From: Rhodococcus pseudokoreensis
Lineage (GTDB): Bacteria; Actinomycetota; Actinomycetes; Mycobacteriales; Mycobacteriaceae
Direction of reading: 5' to 3'
Assembly (NCBI RefSeq): GCF_017068395.1
Contig: NZ_CP070614.1
Span: forward strand, 248,001-312,000
DNA: 64,000 nt
The notes below the pieces were generated by a model, which was given only the letters and a program-made list of their open reading frames with translations, searched no databases and had not been told where the DNA came from. The position numbers and the translations under genes are program-made. Shown here piece by piece: positions 43,282 through 52,087 of this stretch; within the stretch, counting starts at the first letter, position 1; the number at the start of each line of letters is the position of its first letter.

Positions 43282-45630
43282 TCAGGGGATGATGTCGAGC
43301 GCCGCCCGCACGATGCTGTCGGTGTCGATGCCGTGGTAGCGGTACACCTCGTCGAGGGAGCCGACCTGCCCGAACTTGCTGACCCCAAGGCAGGTGCTGC
43401 GCACCTGGTTGATCCCGGCGAGGAACGCCAGCGTGTGCGGGTGCCCGTCGAGGACGGTGACGATCGGGGTGGCGCGATCGGCGGGGAACAGTTGGTCGAG
43501 GATCCAGCTCTCACCGGGTCCGCGGCCCTGCCGCGCCTGCATGGCCTCGAACAGCAACCCGGGGCTGGTGATGCAGACGACGTCGGCGGGGATGGCTTGC
43601 TCGGCGAGACGATCGGCGGCCTCGAGGCCTTCGGTCATCATTGCCCCGATCGCGACGATGGTGACCTGCGCATCATCTCGGCGGACGAGGGGGTAGCCGC
43701 CGGCCACCACCTGACGGCGACGGCGCTCGCGGGCCGCCGGGTCCGTGGGCACCGCGGCCAGGGTCTGATCGACCGGGCGGGTGGACAGCCGCAGGTAGGC
43801 GGAGGTGCCGTCCGGGCGGCCGAGCCGGCCGATGCTGGCCAGCAAGGCCCACTCGGTGTCGATCGCGAACGCCGGTTCGTAGCTGATGCACCCGGGCTGC
43901 TCGAGACCGATGGACGGGGTCTTGATCGACTGGTGCGCACCGCCTTCGGCGGCGAGGGTGACACCGGAGGGGGTGCCGACCAGGATCGACTGCCCGCCCG
44001 CGTAGATGCCGTACGACCAGGGCTCGAGGGCGCGTTCGACGAACGGGTCGTACATCACCCCGATCGGGAACAGCGGCTGCCCCCACCGGCTCCAGGTGGC
44101 GCCGAGCTCACCCATCAGTCCGACCAGGTTGGTTTCGGCGATGCCCAGTTCCATGTGCTGCCCGGTGGGCCGCTCATTCCAGTGCATGATGGTCTCGCGG
44201 TCGTCCTCGAACCAGTTGCGGCGCTCGGCCGCCGACCACACGCCGACCTTGTTGACCCACCCACCGAGGTTCGTCGTCGAACTCACGTCCGGGCTGACCG
44301 TGACCACCCGTTTCGCGGCCTCGGGAGCCTCGCGGGTCAGGTCCAGCAGCACCCGGCCCAGCGCCGCCTGGGTGGTGGCGGTGCCCTTCGGGGTGCGGCC
44401 GATGTCGGTCGGGATCGTCAGCGCGGGCAGCGCCGGGACAGGGTTCCGGCGCAGCCGCTCCGCGTTACTCGCGCACCGCCGCCCGGCTGGGGAGTCGGCG
44501 TCGAACCGGCCCCACGGCGACGCCGGGTCCATGCCCAGATCGGCCGCGAGCGAGGCGAATTCGTCCACCGACAGCAGCGACGAGTGGTTCTGCGGGTGCC
44601 CCTGTGTGGGCAGCCCGTAGCCCTTGATGGTGTAGGCGATGATCACCGTCGGCCGGGTGTCGTCGATCTGCCGATAGGCCGCGGTCAGCGCGGTCAGGTC
44701 GTGGCCGCCGAGGTTGCGGATGGCCGCGATCAGGGTGGCGTCGTCGAGACCGGCGATCAGCGCGCTGATCTCGGCGCTGCCGGGGCCGTTCCCGGGCAGG
44801 CGGGTACGGACCTCGTCGGCGCTGCACCGCAGCAACCGCTGGTATTCGGGGTTGGGCATATCCAGGATGCGGGTGCGCAGCGCCTGCCCGCCGGGGCGGG
44901 TGAACAGTTCTTCGAGGAGTTTGCCGAACTTGACGGTGATCACCTGCCAGCCGGCGGCGTCGAACATCTTCTCCAACCGGTTGGCGGCGATGTTCGGAAT
45001 CACCCGGTCCAGGGACTGCCGGTTCAAATCGACGATCCACACGACCTCGCCGAGGTCGGCGATGCCCGGGTCGAGGATAGCCTCCCACACCGCGCCCTCG
45101 TCGAGTTCGGCGTCCCCGACCAGCGAGTACTGGCGACCTGTGCCGGCGCCGCCGGTGGTGGTTTCGACGTATCGGCGGGCCATGGCCCCCCAGATCGGCG
45201 CGGTGGCGCCGATGCCCACCGAGCCGGTGGAGTAGTCGACGGTGTCGGGGTCCTTGGACCGGCTGGGGTAGGACTGCAGACCACCGAATTCCCGCAGGGT
45301 GGTCAGGTACTTCTCGTCGAGTTCACCGAGCAGGTAGTTGATGCCATGCAAGACCGGGGAGGCGTGCGGCTTGACCGACACCCGGTCGCCCGGTTGGAGC
45401 TGTTCGAACCAGAGTGAGGTCATGATCGAGACAATCGACGCGCAGGAGGCTTGGTGGCCGCCGACCTTGAGGCCGGTGGGATTGGGCCGGATGCGGTTGG
45501 CGTGATGGATCATCGAGGTGGAAAGCCACAACACCCGCTGCCGGATCGCTTCGAGCGTGTCGAGATCACCGGAGATACTGGTCTGCACAGGCAGGGTCGC
45601 GGTCTGATCGGCAGACAGGGCGTGATTCAT
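43282..45630 (-). CDS. Homodimeric thiamine-dependent 2-oxo-acid dehydrogenase E1 (AceE-like)
   Basis: 782 residues, ATG 45630 after AAGGAGAAGATCG. Thiamine diphosphate site: VGDAELDEGAVWEAI followed after ~30 residues by VDLNRQSLD; transketolase-like central part (HMELGIAETNLVGLMGELGA) and C-terminal SILVGTPSGVTLAAEGGAHQ. It is of the single-chain AceE type but about 100 residues shorter than classical AceE, mainly at the N-terminus. It decarboxylates a 2-oxo acid and loads the acyl group on the E2 lipoyl arm. No E3 gene is in the window. Placement with acdS suggests 2-oxobutyrate or pyruvate. Confidence 0.88.
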   Translation of the reverse strand: MNHALSADQTATLPVQTSISGDLDTLEAIRQRVLWLSTSMIHHANRIRPNPTGLKVGGHQASCASIVSIMTSLWFEQLQPGDRVSVKPHASPVLHGINYLLGELDEKYLTTLREFGGLQSYPSRSKDPDTVDYSTGSVGIGATAPIWGAMARRYVETTTGGAGTGRQYSLVGDAELDEGAVWEAILDPGIADLGEVVWIVDLNRQSLDRVIPNIAANRLEKMFDAAGWQVITVKFGKLLEELFTRPGGQALRTRILDMPNPEYQRLLRCSADEVRTRLPGNGPGSAEISALIAGLDDATLIAAIRNLGGHDLTALTAAYRQIDDTRPTVIIAYTIKGYGLPTQGHPQNHSSLLSVDEFASLAADLGMDPASPWGRFDADSPAGRRCASNAERLRRNPVPALPALTIPTDIGRTPKGTATTQAALGRVLLDLTREAPEAAKRVVTVSPDVSSTTNLGGWVNKVGVWSAAERRNWFEDDRETIMHWNERPTGQHMELGIAETNLVGLMGELGATWSRWGQPLFPIGVMYDPFVERALEPWSYGIYAGGQSILVGTPSGVTLAAEGGAHQSIKTPSIGLEQPGCISYEPAFAIDTEWALLASIGRLGRPDGTSAYLRLSTRPVDQTLAAVPTDPAARERRRRQVVAGGYPLVRRDDAQVTIVAIGAMMTEGLEAADRLAEQAIPADVVCITSPGLLFEAMQARQGRGPGESWILDQLFPADRATPIVTVLDGHPHTLAFLAGINQVRSTCLGVSKFGQVGSLDEVYRYHGIDTDSIVRAALDIIP

Positions 45631-45963
45631 CGATCTTCTCCTTCTTGAAATGCAAATGCTGTGCGAAGCGGAAGGTTCGCGTGGTTCGGACACAGGTGGT
45701 TCAGTCGGTCGACCGAACGTTGTGGGTGCGATCGAACTCGAGATGACCTGAGGGGAGAGGATCGGATCGGATCCCTGGGCCGTAGAGTGTTCCCGCTGTG
45801 CAGGACTCTCATTCAGTCCAACAGAAGGGGGTCTTATGCGCAATACTGTCGGTTCGCATTAATCAAAATGCGCACTCTTGAGGTAACCCGAAGAACGCTG
45901 GGTTGGCAGAATGCCCTGAGAGGACGTCGACGGGGCGGTCTATCCGTCGAGCTGCTGATGCGA
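45631..45963. other. Intergenic region upstream of the E1 gene
   Basis: 333 bases between the RidA stop and the E1 start, both on the minus strand. It holds an AT-rich inverted repeat (listed separately) and probably a promoter for the E1-E2 genes. Confidence 0.5.
45855..45872. promoter_or_regulatory. Inverted repeat in the E1 promoter region
   Basis: CGCATT, AATCAA, AATGCG: a perfect 6-bp inverted repeat with 6-base spacer in an AT-rich patch about 225 bases before the E1 ATG. Possible operator; the sequence shares TGCG-like ends but not the full core of the GntR-type sites at 48865. Confidence 0.4.
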
Positions 45964-46443
45964 CTAGATGGTGCCCGGGTGATCGGTGACCACTTCGACA
46001 ACGAGTTCGATCTCCACCGGGGCATCGAGTGGAAGGACCGCGACTCCGACCGCGGACCGAATGTGTGCGGCGTTGTCGCCGAACACCTCTGCCAGTAGTT
46101 CGGACGCCCCGTTGACTACGGCAGGCTGATTCGTGAAGTCAGGTGCGGAGGCTACATATCCGACAACCTTGACTACTCGCACGATCGAGTCAATTCCGAC
46201 CAGGTCGTCTACTGCTGCGAGCGCGTTGAGTGCGCAGACACGTGCGAGTTCGATGGCTGCGGTGACGTCGACATCGGTCCCCACTTTTCCTTGGATCGGG
46301 AGTGTGCCTTCAACGAGCGGTATCTGGCCGGACGTTTGGACCAGGTTCCCCACACAGTTTGCCGGAACATACGCCGCGAGCGGCGCAGCGGTCTGTGGGA
46401 GGTGAAGAGCCATGGAACTGAGCTTTTCGGTCCACGTGGGCAT
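45964..46443 (-). CDS. RidA/YjgF-family protein of the ACC module
   Basis: 159 residues, ATG 46443 preceded by GGAG. Family pattern: LAAYVPANCVGNLVQTSGQI, ELARVCALNALAAVDDLVGI, VVKVVGYVASAPDFTNQPAV and a C-terminal GVAVLPLDAPVEIELVVEVV. Like the RidA at 8143 it is the longer subtype (about 155-160 residues) without the R-S-T-V segment of true RidA. It lies between lipoyl synthase and the E1 gene. ACC deaminase produces an enamine (2-aminocrotonate) intermediate, so a RidA protein here makes chemical sense. Confidence 0.85.
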   Translation of the reverse strand: MPTWTEKLSSMALHLPQTAAPLAAYVPANCVGNLVQTSGQIPLVEGTLPIQGKVGTDVDVTAAIELARVCALNALAAVDDLVGIDSIVRVVKVVGYVASAPDFTNQPAVVNGASELLAEVFGDNAAHIRSAVGVAVLPLDAPVEIELVVEVVTDHPGTI

Positions 46444-46481
46444 ATCTATCTCCTTCGGAGGGGCATGTTGAGAGAACCCGG

Positions 46482-47480
46482 TTACTCGGCGAGCCGCGCC
46501 ATGAGGGAACTCGCCTCCTGCGACGCATCGCCGCTTTCGGTGAGATGTGCCTGTCCTGCAGGCAATTCGCGGCCGTGGTGGGCCATCGCCTGCGCGTAGA
46601 GACGCCCGGCGCGGTAGGAGGAGCGGACGAGGGGTCCGGCCATGACGCCGGCGAAGCCGATTTCCTCGGCGGTCGTGGAGTGCTCGACGAACTCCTCGGG
46701 CTTGACCCACCGTTCGACGGGGTGGTGGCGGGGGGAGGGGCGCAGGTACTGGGTGATGGTGATGATGTCGCAGCCGGCGTCGTGCAGGTCGTGCAACGCC
46801 TGGGTGACCTCGTCGGGGGTTTCGCCCATCCCGAGGATGGACTTGGTGACGAGGTTGTCTTCGCGGGCGGCGGTGATCACGTCGAGGCTGCGCTGGTAGC
46901 GGAACGCGGGGCGGATCCGCTTGAAGATGCGCGGGACGGTTTCGACGTTGTGCGCGAGCACCTCGGGGCGGGTGGCGAACACCTCGGCGAGCTGGTCGGG
47001 TTTGGCGTTGAAGTCGGGGATGAGCAGTTCGACGCCGGTGCCGGGGTTGAGCTGGTGGATCAGGCGGACGGTTTCGGCGTACAGCCAGGCGCCGCCGTCG
47101 GGGAGGTCGTCGCGGGCGACGCCGGTGATGGTGGAGTACCGCAGTCCCATCGCCTGGACGGATTCGGCGACGCGGCGGGGTTCGTCGCGGTCGAGGTCGT
47201 CGGGTTTGCCGGTGTCGATCTGGCAGAAGTCGCAGCGGCGGGTGCATTGTTCACCGCCAATGAGGAACGTTGCCTCGCGGTCTTCCCAGCATTCGTAGAT
47301 GTTGGGGCAGCCGGCTTCTTCGCAGACGGTGTGCAAACCCTCGCGCTTAACGAGGCCCTTGAGCTCGGAGTATTCCGGGCCCATCTTCGCTCTCGTCTTG
47401 ATCCAGTTCGGTTTGCGTTCGATCGGGGTCTCCGCATTTCGGATCTCGAGGCGGAGCAATTTGCGTCCTTGTGGCGCCAC
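46482..47480 (-). CDS. lipA: Lipoyl synthase
   Basis: 332 residues from GTG 47480. Both iron-sulfur clusters are recognisable: auxiliary [12 protein letters not shown] (Cys53, 58, 64) and radical-[11 protein letters not shown] (Cys79, 83, 86), with the conserved end [14 protein letters not shown]. It inserts two sulfurs into octanoyl-lysine on E2 and H proteins. It lies in the same direction as acdS upstream and E1/E2 downstream; LipB is not in the window, so octanoyl groups must come from elsewhere. An extra lipA copy beside a lipoyl-dependent E2 suggests local cofactor supply. Confidence 0.94.
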   Translation of the reverse strand: MAPQGRKLLRLEIRNAETPIERKPNWIKTRAKMGPEYSELKGLVKREGLHTVCEEAGCPNIYECWEDREATFLIGGEQCTRRCDFCQIDTGKPDDLDRDEPRRVAESVQAMGLRYSTITGVARDDLPDGGAWLYAETVRLIHQLNPGTGVELLIPDFNAKPDQLAEVFATRPEVLAHNVETVPRIFKRIRPAFRYQRSLDVITAAREDNLVTKSILGMGETPDEVTQALHDLHDAGCDIITITQYLRPSPRHHPVERWVKPEEFVEHSTTAEEIGFAGVMAGPLVRSSYRAGRLYAQAMAHHGRELPAGQAHLTESGDASQEASSLMARLAE

Positions 47481-47753
47481 AGTCGGCTCCTCTCAGTGCT
47501 TCTGGCGAATCGGTCGTTCGAAAATAGTTCTCGCACTGAGCCGTTGCCGACAGCTGAAAATGAAGTACCGCTGCCCGGGTTAACAGTGCCGCAACCCGTC
47601 AGCGACCACCATGCCATCCCGACGCGAGGGATCGCCTCCGTCGCCGGGACCGGCACCGCTGCTGTAGTGGACATGTCACGCCCGTGTGTTGGCGCATCGA
47701 ACAATGCGACGCTCGGTGGCGATCGCGCGTGGTGTGGAGCTAGCCTCTGAGGA

Positions 47754-48758
47754 TCAGAAGATCCCGCTGTAGGCGTTCAATGCCGGCTGCCCGCCCAGGT
47801 GTGCGTAGAGAACATTGGAGTTCTTGTCGATTTCGCCGGTCTTGACGAGGTCGATCAGGCCTGCCATCGACTTGCCCTCGTAAACAGGGTCGATGATGAC
47901 GCCCTCGAGTCGGCCAGTCAGCTTGATGGCCTCGATGGTCGACTCGACGGGGATTCCGTAGAGGTCACCGGCCCACCCCTCGAGTACGGTGATCTCGTCC
48001 TCGCGGAGGTCGCGGCCCAAGCCGATGAGCTCGGCGGTGTTCCGGGCGATTCGTTCGACCTGGTCACGAGTCTCTTTGATTTTGGCCGACGCGTCGATTC
48101 CGAGCACGCGGCGCGGGCGGTCCTGGCCGGCGAAGCCGGCGATCATGCCGGCGTGGGTGGATCCGGTCACGCTGCACACCACGATGGTGTCGAAGAAGAC
48201 CCCGAGTTCTTCTTCCTGCTTCTGGACCTCGTAGGCCCAGTTGGCGAATCCGAGGCCACCGAGCTTGTGATCGGAACCGCCAGCGGGAATGGCGTATGGA
48301 GTACCTCCCCGCCGCTTGACGTCCTCGATGGCGTTCTGCCAACTGTCCTTGAATTCGATTCCGAATCCGGAGGGGTCGAGCCGGACGTCGGCGCCCATGA
48401 TGCGGGAGAGCAGGATGTTGCCGACTTTGTCGTTGACCGAGTCCGGCCAGTCAACCCACTTCTCCTGAACGAGTACGGCTTTCAGGCCGAGTTTCGCGGC
48501 CACCGCAGCGACCTGCCGGGTGTGGTTGGACTGGACACCGCCGATGGAGACCAGTGTGTCTGCTCCCTGTTCGAGCGCGTCCGGGATGATGTATTCGAGC
48601 TTACGGGTCTTGTTGCCGCCGTAGGCAAGACCCGCATTCACGTCCTCACGCTTGGCCCAGATCTTTGCACCGCCGAGATGCTTGCTCAGCCGATCAAGCT
48701 GGTGGACGGGGCTGGGGCCGAACGTCAGGGGGTAACGCTTGAAGTCTTCGATCGCCAC
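47754..48758 (-). CDS. acdS: 1-aminocyclopropane-1-carboxylate deaminase
   Basis: 334 residues, GTG 48758 preceded by AGGAGAAGC. It matches ACC deaminases along its length: [14 protein letters not shown] at the start, [12 protein letters not shown] with PLP Lys50, [30 protein letters not shown], the diagnostic Glu in DPVYEGKSM and Leu in [12 protein letters not shown]. The last two distinguish it from D-cysteine desulfhydrases. It opens the cyclopropane ring of ACC, the ethylene precursor of plants, giving 2-oxobutyrate and ammonia. It is divergent from pdxS, with a perfect palindrome between them. Confidence 0.92.
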   Translation of the reverse strand: MAIEDFKRYPLTFGPSPVHQLDRLSKHLGGAKIWAKREDVNAGLAYGGNKTRKLEYIIPDALEQGADTLVSIGGVQSNHTRQVAAVAAKLGLKAVLVQEKWVDWPDSVNDKVGNILLSRIMGADVRLDPSGFGIEFKDSWQNAIEDVKRRGGTPYAIPAGGSDHKLGGLGFANWAYEVQKQEEELGVFFDTIVVCSVTGSTHAGMIAGFAGQDRPRRVLGIDASAKIKETRDQVERIARNTAELIGLGRDLREDEITVLEGWAGDLYGIPVESTIEAIKLTGRLEGVIIDPVYEGKSMAGLIDLVKTGEIDKNSNVLYAHLGGQPALNAYSGIF

Positions 48759-48864
48759 GTGCTTCTCCTTGAGTTGGGGAGGTCTTCCTTGTCCGGTCCC
48801 GACGTGTCGGGTTCTCTGCTCACACGCGGAGGGTGAAGGCGCTTCCCTTCCCTTGCCGTGCAGC

Positions 48865-48880
48865 GTGCAATATATTGCAC
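48865..48880. promoter_or_regulatory. Perfect 16-bp palindrome in the acdS-pdxS divergent promoter
   Basis: GTGCAATATATTGCAC, fully symmetrical, about 105 bases from each start codon. Related sequences occur at the start of the gntR gene (50040) and upstream of the permease (52001). This is the probable operator of the GntR-family regulator encoded at 50053. Confidence 0.8.
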
Positions 48881-48968
48881 ATGGGTCGAGACGGCTTGTC
48901 AACCAGTCGCTCGTAGTCCGTGTACGGACAAGAACCCGCCAACCACTAGTGCGACCTGGAGAAACCAC

Positions 48969-49889
48969 ATGATGATCGAACGCGATTCGACCTGTTCAGA
49001 GGCGCCGCATAACGTCGGGACCTCACGTGTCAAGCGTGGCATGGCCGAGATGTTGAAGGGCGGGGTCATCATGGACGTCGTCACCCCCGATCAGGCGAAG
49101 ATCGCCGAGGACGCCGGTGCGGTCGCGGTGATGGCGCTCGAGCGGGTGCCCGCGGACATCCGGGCGCAGGGTGGGGTGTCCCGGATGAGTGATCCGGACA
49201 TGATCGACGGCATCATCTCCGCAGTGTCGATCCCGGTGATGGCCAAGGCCCGGATCGGGCACTTCGTGGAGGCGCAGATCCTGCAGTCCCTCGGCGTCGA
49301 CTACGTCGACGAGTCGGAGGTGCTGACCCCCGCCGACTACGCCAATCACATCGACAAGTGGCAGTTCACCGTCCCGTTCGTGTGTGGTGCCACCAATCTG
49401 GGTGAGGCGCTGCGGCGGATCACCGAGGGGGCGGCGATGATCCGGTCCAAGGGTGAGGCCGGTACCGGTGACGTGTCGAACGCGACCACGCACATGCGGA
49501 CGATCGGTGGGGAGATCCGCCGGTTGACCTCGCTGAGTGAGGACGAGCTGTATGTGGCGGCGAAGGAGTTGCAGGCCCCGTACGATCTGGTCGTCGAGGT
49601 CGCCAAGGCCGGGAAGTTGCCGGTCACCATGTTCACCGCCGGTGGTATCGCCACCCCGGCGGATGCGGCGATGATGATGCAGCTCGGCGCGGAGGGTGTG
49701 TTCGTCGGTTCCGGCATCTTCAAGTCCGGCAACCCGGCGGAGCGGGCCGCGGCGATCGTCAAGGCCACCACGTTCTTCGACGACCCGGACGTTCTGGCGA
49801 AGGTGTCCCGCGGGCTCGGCGAGGCCATGGTCGGCATCAACGTCGACGACATCCCCGTCCCGCACCGGCTCGCCGAACGCGGCTGGTGA
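48969..49889 (+). CDS. pdxS: Pyridoxal 5'-phosphate synthase subunit PdxS
   Basis: 306 residues, first of two adjacent ATGs, GGAG 10 bases before. Full-length PdxS (beta/alpha)8 enzyme: [36 protein letters not shown], catalytic Lys in [15 protein letters not shown] and [34 protein letters not shown]. It makes PLP from ribose 5-phosphate, glyceraldehyde 3-phosphate and ammonia. The usual partner PdxT is not in the window; free ammonia or a distant PdxT may serve. Being divergent from the PLP enzyme acdS under a shared palindrome suggests dedicated cofactor supply. Confidence 0.94.
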   Translation: MMIERDSTCSEAPHNVGTSRVKRGMAEMLKGGVIMDVVTPDQAKIAEDAGAVAVMALERVPADIRAQGGVSRMSDPDMIDGIISAVSIPVMAKARIGHFVEAQILQSLGVDYVDESEVLTPADYANHIDKWQFTVPFVCGATNLGEALRRITEGAAMIRSKGEAGTGDVSNATTHMRTIGGEIRRLTSLSEDELYVAAKELQAPYDLVVEVAKAGKLPVTMFTAGGIATPADAAMMMQLGAEGVFVGSGIFKSGNPAERAAAIVKATTFFDDPDVLAKVSRGLGEAMVGINVDDIPVPHRLAERGW

Positions 49890-50038
49890 TCCCCGCGGGC
49901 AAGAGGGGAACGGTGGGGCAGAGGAACGCAGACTGATGTCAGATCCGGGCGTCTCATCCGGGCATCTCCCGCCCCCATCGGTCGTTGCCCGACACGACTT
50001 CCGCGCCTGCCACATGCAGTTCCCGAGGAAAAGGTGAG

Positions 50039-50054
50039 ATACGATATTTTGCAT
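50039..50054. promoter_or_regulatory. Degenerate GntR-type site overlapping the gntR start
   Basis: The stretch ATACGATATTTTGCAT resembles one and a half arms of the 48865 palindrome (ATTTTGCA arm conserved). It overlaps the ATG at 50053, so a bound regulator would block its own gene. Confidence 0.5.
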
Positions 50055-50760
50055 GCCGATACCATCAGAGCGCGGTAGGCACAAAAGGTCATTGCTGCGC
50101 GAGAACGCCTACGTCTCGCTCCGGGACGCGATCGTCAACGGTACCTTCGCGCCCGGGGAACAGCTGCGTGACGCCGAGTTGGAGGAGTGGCTCGGAATCA
50201 GTCGCACCCCGATCCGGGATGCGATCGCGCGGCTGGAGTCGGCGGGTCTCGTGCACACCGAACCAGGCCGGTCCACTGTGGTGTCGACGATCGAGCGCAA
50301 GGCGATTCTGGATGCGCAGAGCGTGGCCGCCTCGACGCATGCTCTCGCCGTTCGGATCGCGGTGCCGCTGATGGGTAAGCGGGAATTCGATGCCATGGAG
50401 AAGGCGAACAAGCAATTCGCGGCGGCGTTCGCCGCGGGCGATGTAGATCTGGCGTTGCGTAGTGACGACGAGTTCCACGGCGTAGCGGTTACGGCGAGCC
50501 AGAATCAGGTCATCCCCACAGTACTCGAGCACGTGACCCCTGTCCTCAGGCGGATTGAACGCCTACGGTTCTCGTCTCTCTCGGGGCGCGAGTCCATCGC
50601 TCAGCACAAGCAGATCGTCAAGCTCTGCCGCAGCGGTGATGCGGACGGGGCGGCGGCGGCGGTTCAGCGAAATTGGGAAACCTTGGCCCTGCTAGTCGAT
50701 CGTGACGAACTGGCAGAACCGCAGAATGCCGACCCGCAGACGGGGAATTCGACTGCTTAA
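50053..50760 (+). CDS. GntR-family (FadR/FCD subfamily) transcriptional regulator
   Basis: 235 residues. Winged HTH at about 15-75 (AYVSLRDAIVNGTFAPGEQL, LGISRTPIRDAIARLESAGL) and an FCD effector domain at about 90-220 with metal-binding-type Asp/His (DDEFHGVAVTAS, IAQHKQIVKL). Such regulators release DNA on binding an organic acid or amino acid. Its own start, the acdS-pdxS promoter and the permease promoter carry similar palindromes, so it most likely represses the whole ACC module. No clear ribosome site precedes the ATG; the mRNA may be leaderless. Confidence 0.88.
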   Translation: MPIPSERGRHKRSLLRENAYVSLRDAIVNGTFAPGEQLRDAELEEWLGISRTPIRDAIARLESAGLVHTEPGRSTVVSTIERKAILDAQSVAASTHALAVRIAVPLMGKREFDAMEKANKQFAAAFAAGDVDLALRSDDEFHGVAVTASQNQVIPTVLEHVTPVLRRIERLRFSSLSGRESIAQHKQIVKLCRSGDADGAAAAVQRNWETLALLVDRDELAEPQNADPQTGNSTA

Positions 50761-50872
50761 AGGAACTCTCGCTCCTGGTTACTCTCTTAAAAACGCTGTC
50801 GTACGGCTCCGCGCAGATAGCCTGTGCGCTTTGTGGTACGCCGATAACGGGATCAAACTGAAAGCATTGGGA

Positions 50873-51685
50873 ATGCCAATCGCGACAATCAACGAAATTC
50901 AACTCAACTACGAGGTCAGCGGCGAAGGTCCGCTCGTGGTGTTGATCATGGGGACCGGCAGCCCTGGCAGGGTCTGGAAGCTGCACCAAGTGCCGGCGCT
51001 GGTCTCTGCAGGGTTTAAGGTCTGTATCTTTGATAACCGAGGAATCGAACCGAGCAGCGCCAACTTCGATGTCATCACCATCGACGAACTGGTTGCGGAC
51101 ACTGCGGCATTGATCGAACACATCCGGGATACCAGTACTTCGCGAGCTTTCGTCGTCGGGACCTCGCTGGGCGCACGCATTGCCCAGGAACTCGCACTGG
51201 CTCGACCGGACCTGGTCGAGAAGGCCGTCTTCCTCGCCGGTCATGCGCGGTACGACGAACTGCAGAGAACCCTTGTCGAGGGCGAACTCGAGAATGCCAA
51301 CCGGCAGATGACCATGTCCCCGAAATACCATGCCGCCGTCACCGCCGCGTTGAACCTGTCACCTACAACACTAGAAGACGACAGCAGCGCACGGATGAGG
51401 CTCGACGTCTTCGAGTACTCGCTTCCAAACAACAGTCGTGGTGTACTCGCGCAGAAGCGAATTGCTCCCGACTTCGATCGCAGGGCGGCGTATCGACAGA
51501 TCGCTGCGCCGTGCCTGTCTATCGGCTTTGCCGACGACCGCATGATCCCATCGTCATCCGCCGCCGAACTCGCACGTCTCATACCCGGCGCCCGATACAT
51601 CGAGATCCCCGACGCCGGGCATTACGGCTACCTCGAGCAACCGGACACGGTGAACATCGAAATGGTGAACTTCCTGGCCAACTGA
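50873..51685 (+). CDS. Alpha/beta-hydrolase
   Basis: 270 residues, ATG 50873. Catalytic triad visible: nucleophile Ser in VVGTSLGARIAQ, acid Asp in IGFADDRMIP and His in PDAGHYGYLEQP; oxyanion region LIMGTGSPGRVW. It has no signal peptide, so it acts in the cytoplasm. The fold serves esterases, amidases and C-C hydrolases; the substrate is unknown. It follows gntR by 112 bases in the same direction and may hydrolyse a conjugated form of the imported amino acid (for example an N-acyl-ACC); this is speculation. Confidence 0.85.
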   Translation: MPIATINEIQLNYEVSGEGPLVVLIMGTGSPGRVWKLHQVPALVSAGFKVCIFDNRGIEPSSANFDVITIDELVADTAALIEHIRDTSTSRAFVVGTSLGARIAQELALARPDLVEKAVFLAGHARYDELQRTLVEGELENANRQMTMSPKYHAAVTAALNLSPTTLEDDSSARMRLDVFEYSLPNNSRGVLAQKRIAPDFDRRAAYRQIAAPCLSIGFADDRMIPSSSAAELARLIPGARYIEIPDAGHYGYLEQPDTVNIEMVNFLAN

Positions 51686-52000
51686 CCGGGATAGCGTGGA
51701 ACCGGCCCTTCAGAGATTAAGGCCCAGTTCAGCGACCGCACGGCGAGGCATCAACCGCAACGGTGCCCCGCATCGTTGGCGTGTGTTCTGCCAACTGTCT
51801 TCGAATTCAAATTGGCGAATGGAAATGCTCTCGAAAACCAGGGCGGTTCAACCTCGCCGACCACACCTTCTTTGGTGAAAGTCCGTCTCGTAGAACACCT
51901 CTGGTGGGCCTAGGGAGGCCTGGGCAAGTGTGGTCGGGTGGTCACCTGCACCCCTTTCATCGAGTAGTTTCCGGCGCGGCCTTGCCAAAGCAACCTAAAC

Positions 52001-52016
52001 GCAATATTTTGCATGC
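52001..52016. promoter_or_regulatory. GntR-type palindrome upstream of the permease
   Basis: GCAATATTTTGCATGC; the core GCAATATTTTGC is symmetrical at 10 of 12 positions and matches the acdS-pdxS palindrome at 48865. It lies about 75 bases before the permease ATG. Confidence 0.7.
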
Positions 52017-52087
52017 AGGATGTCGTGAGAGCCACGTCACGTCCGTGTCTCGGCTCCAGGACTACATCTACTCGTAGAAGGAAGCTC

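Noticed and set aside
42565..45417. Very long open frame (about 950 codons) on the plus strand opposite the E1/E2 genes
   Set aside because: It is antisense to two well-matched genes; composition is Gly/Val/Asp-rich filler typical of high-GC shadow frames and has no family motif.
47754..48758. Alternative call of D-cysteine desulfhydrase for acdS
   Set aside because: The Glu and Leu positions that separate ACC deaminases from desulfhydrases (EGKSM and YAHLGG) are present and the whole length matches ACC deaminase. Biochemical proof is still lacking.
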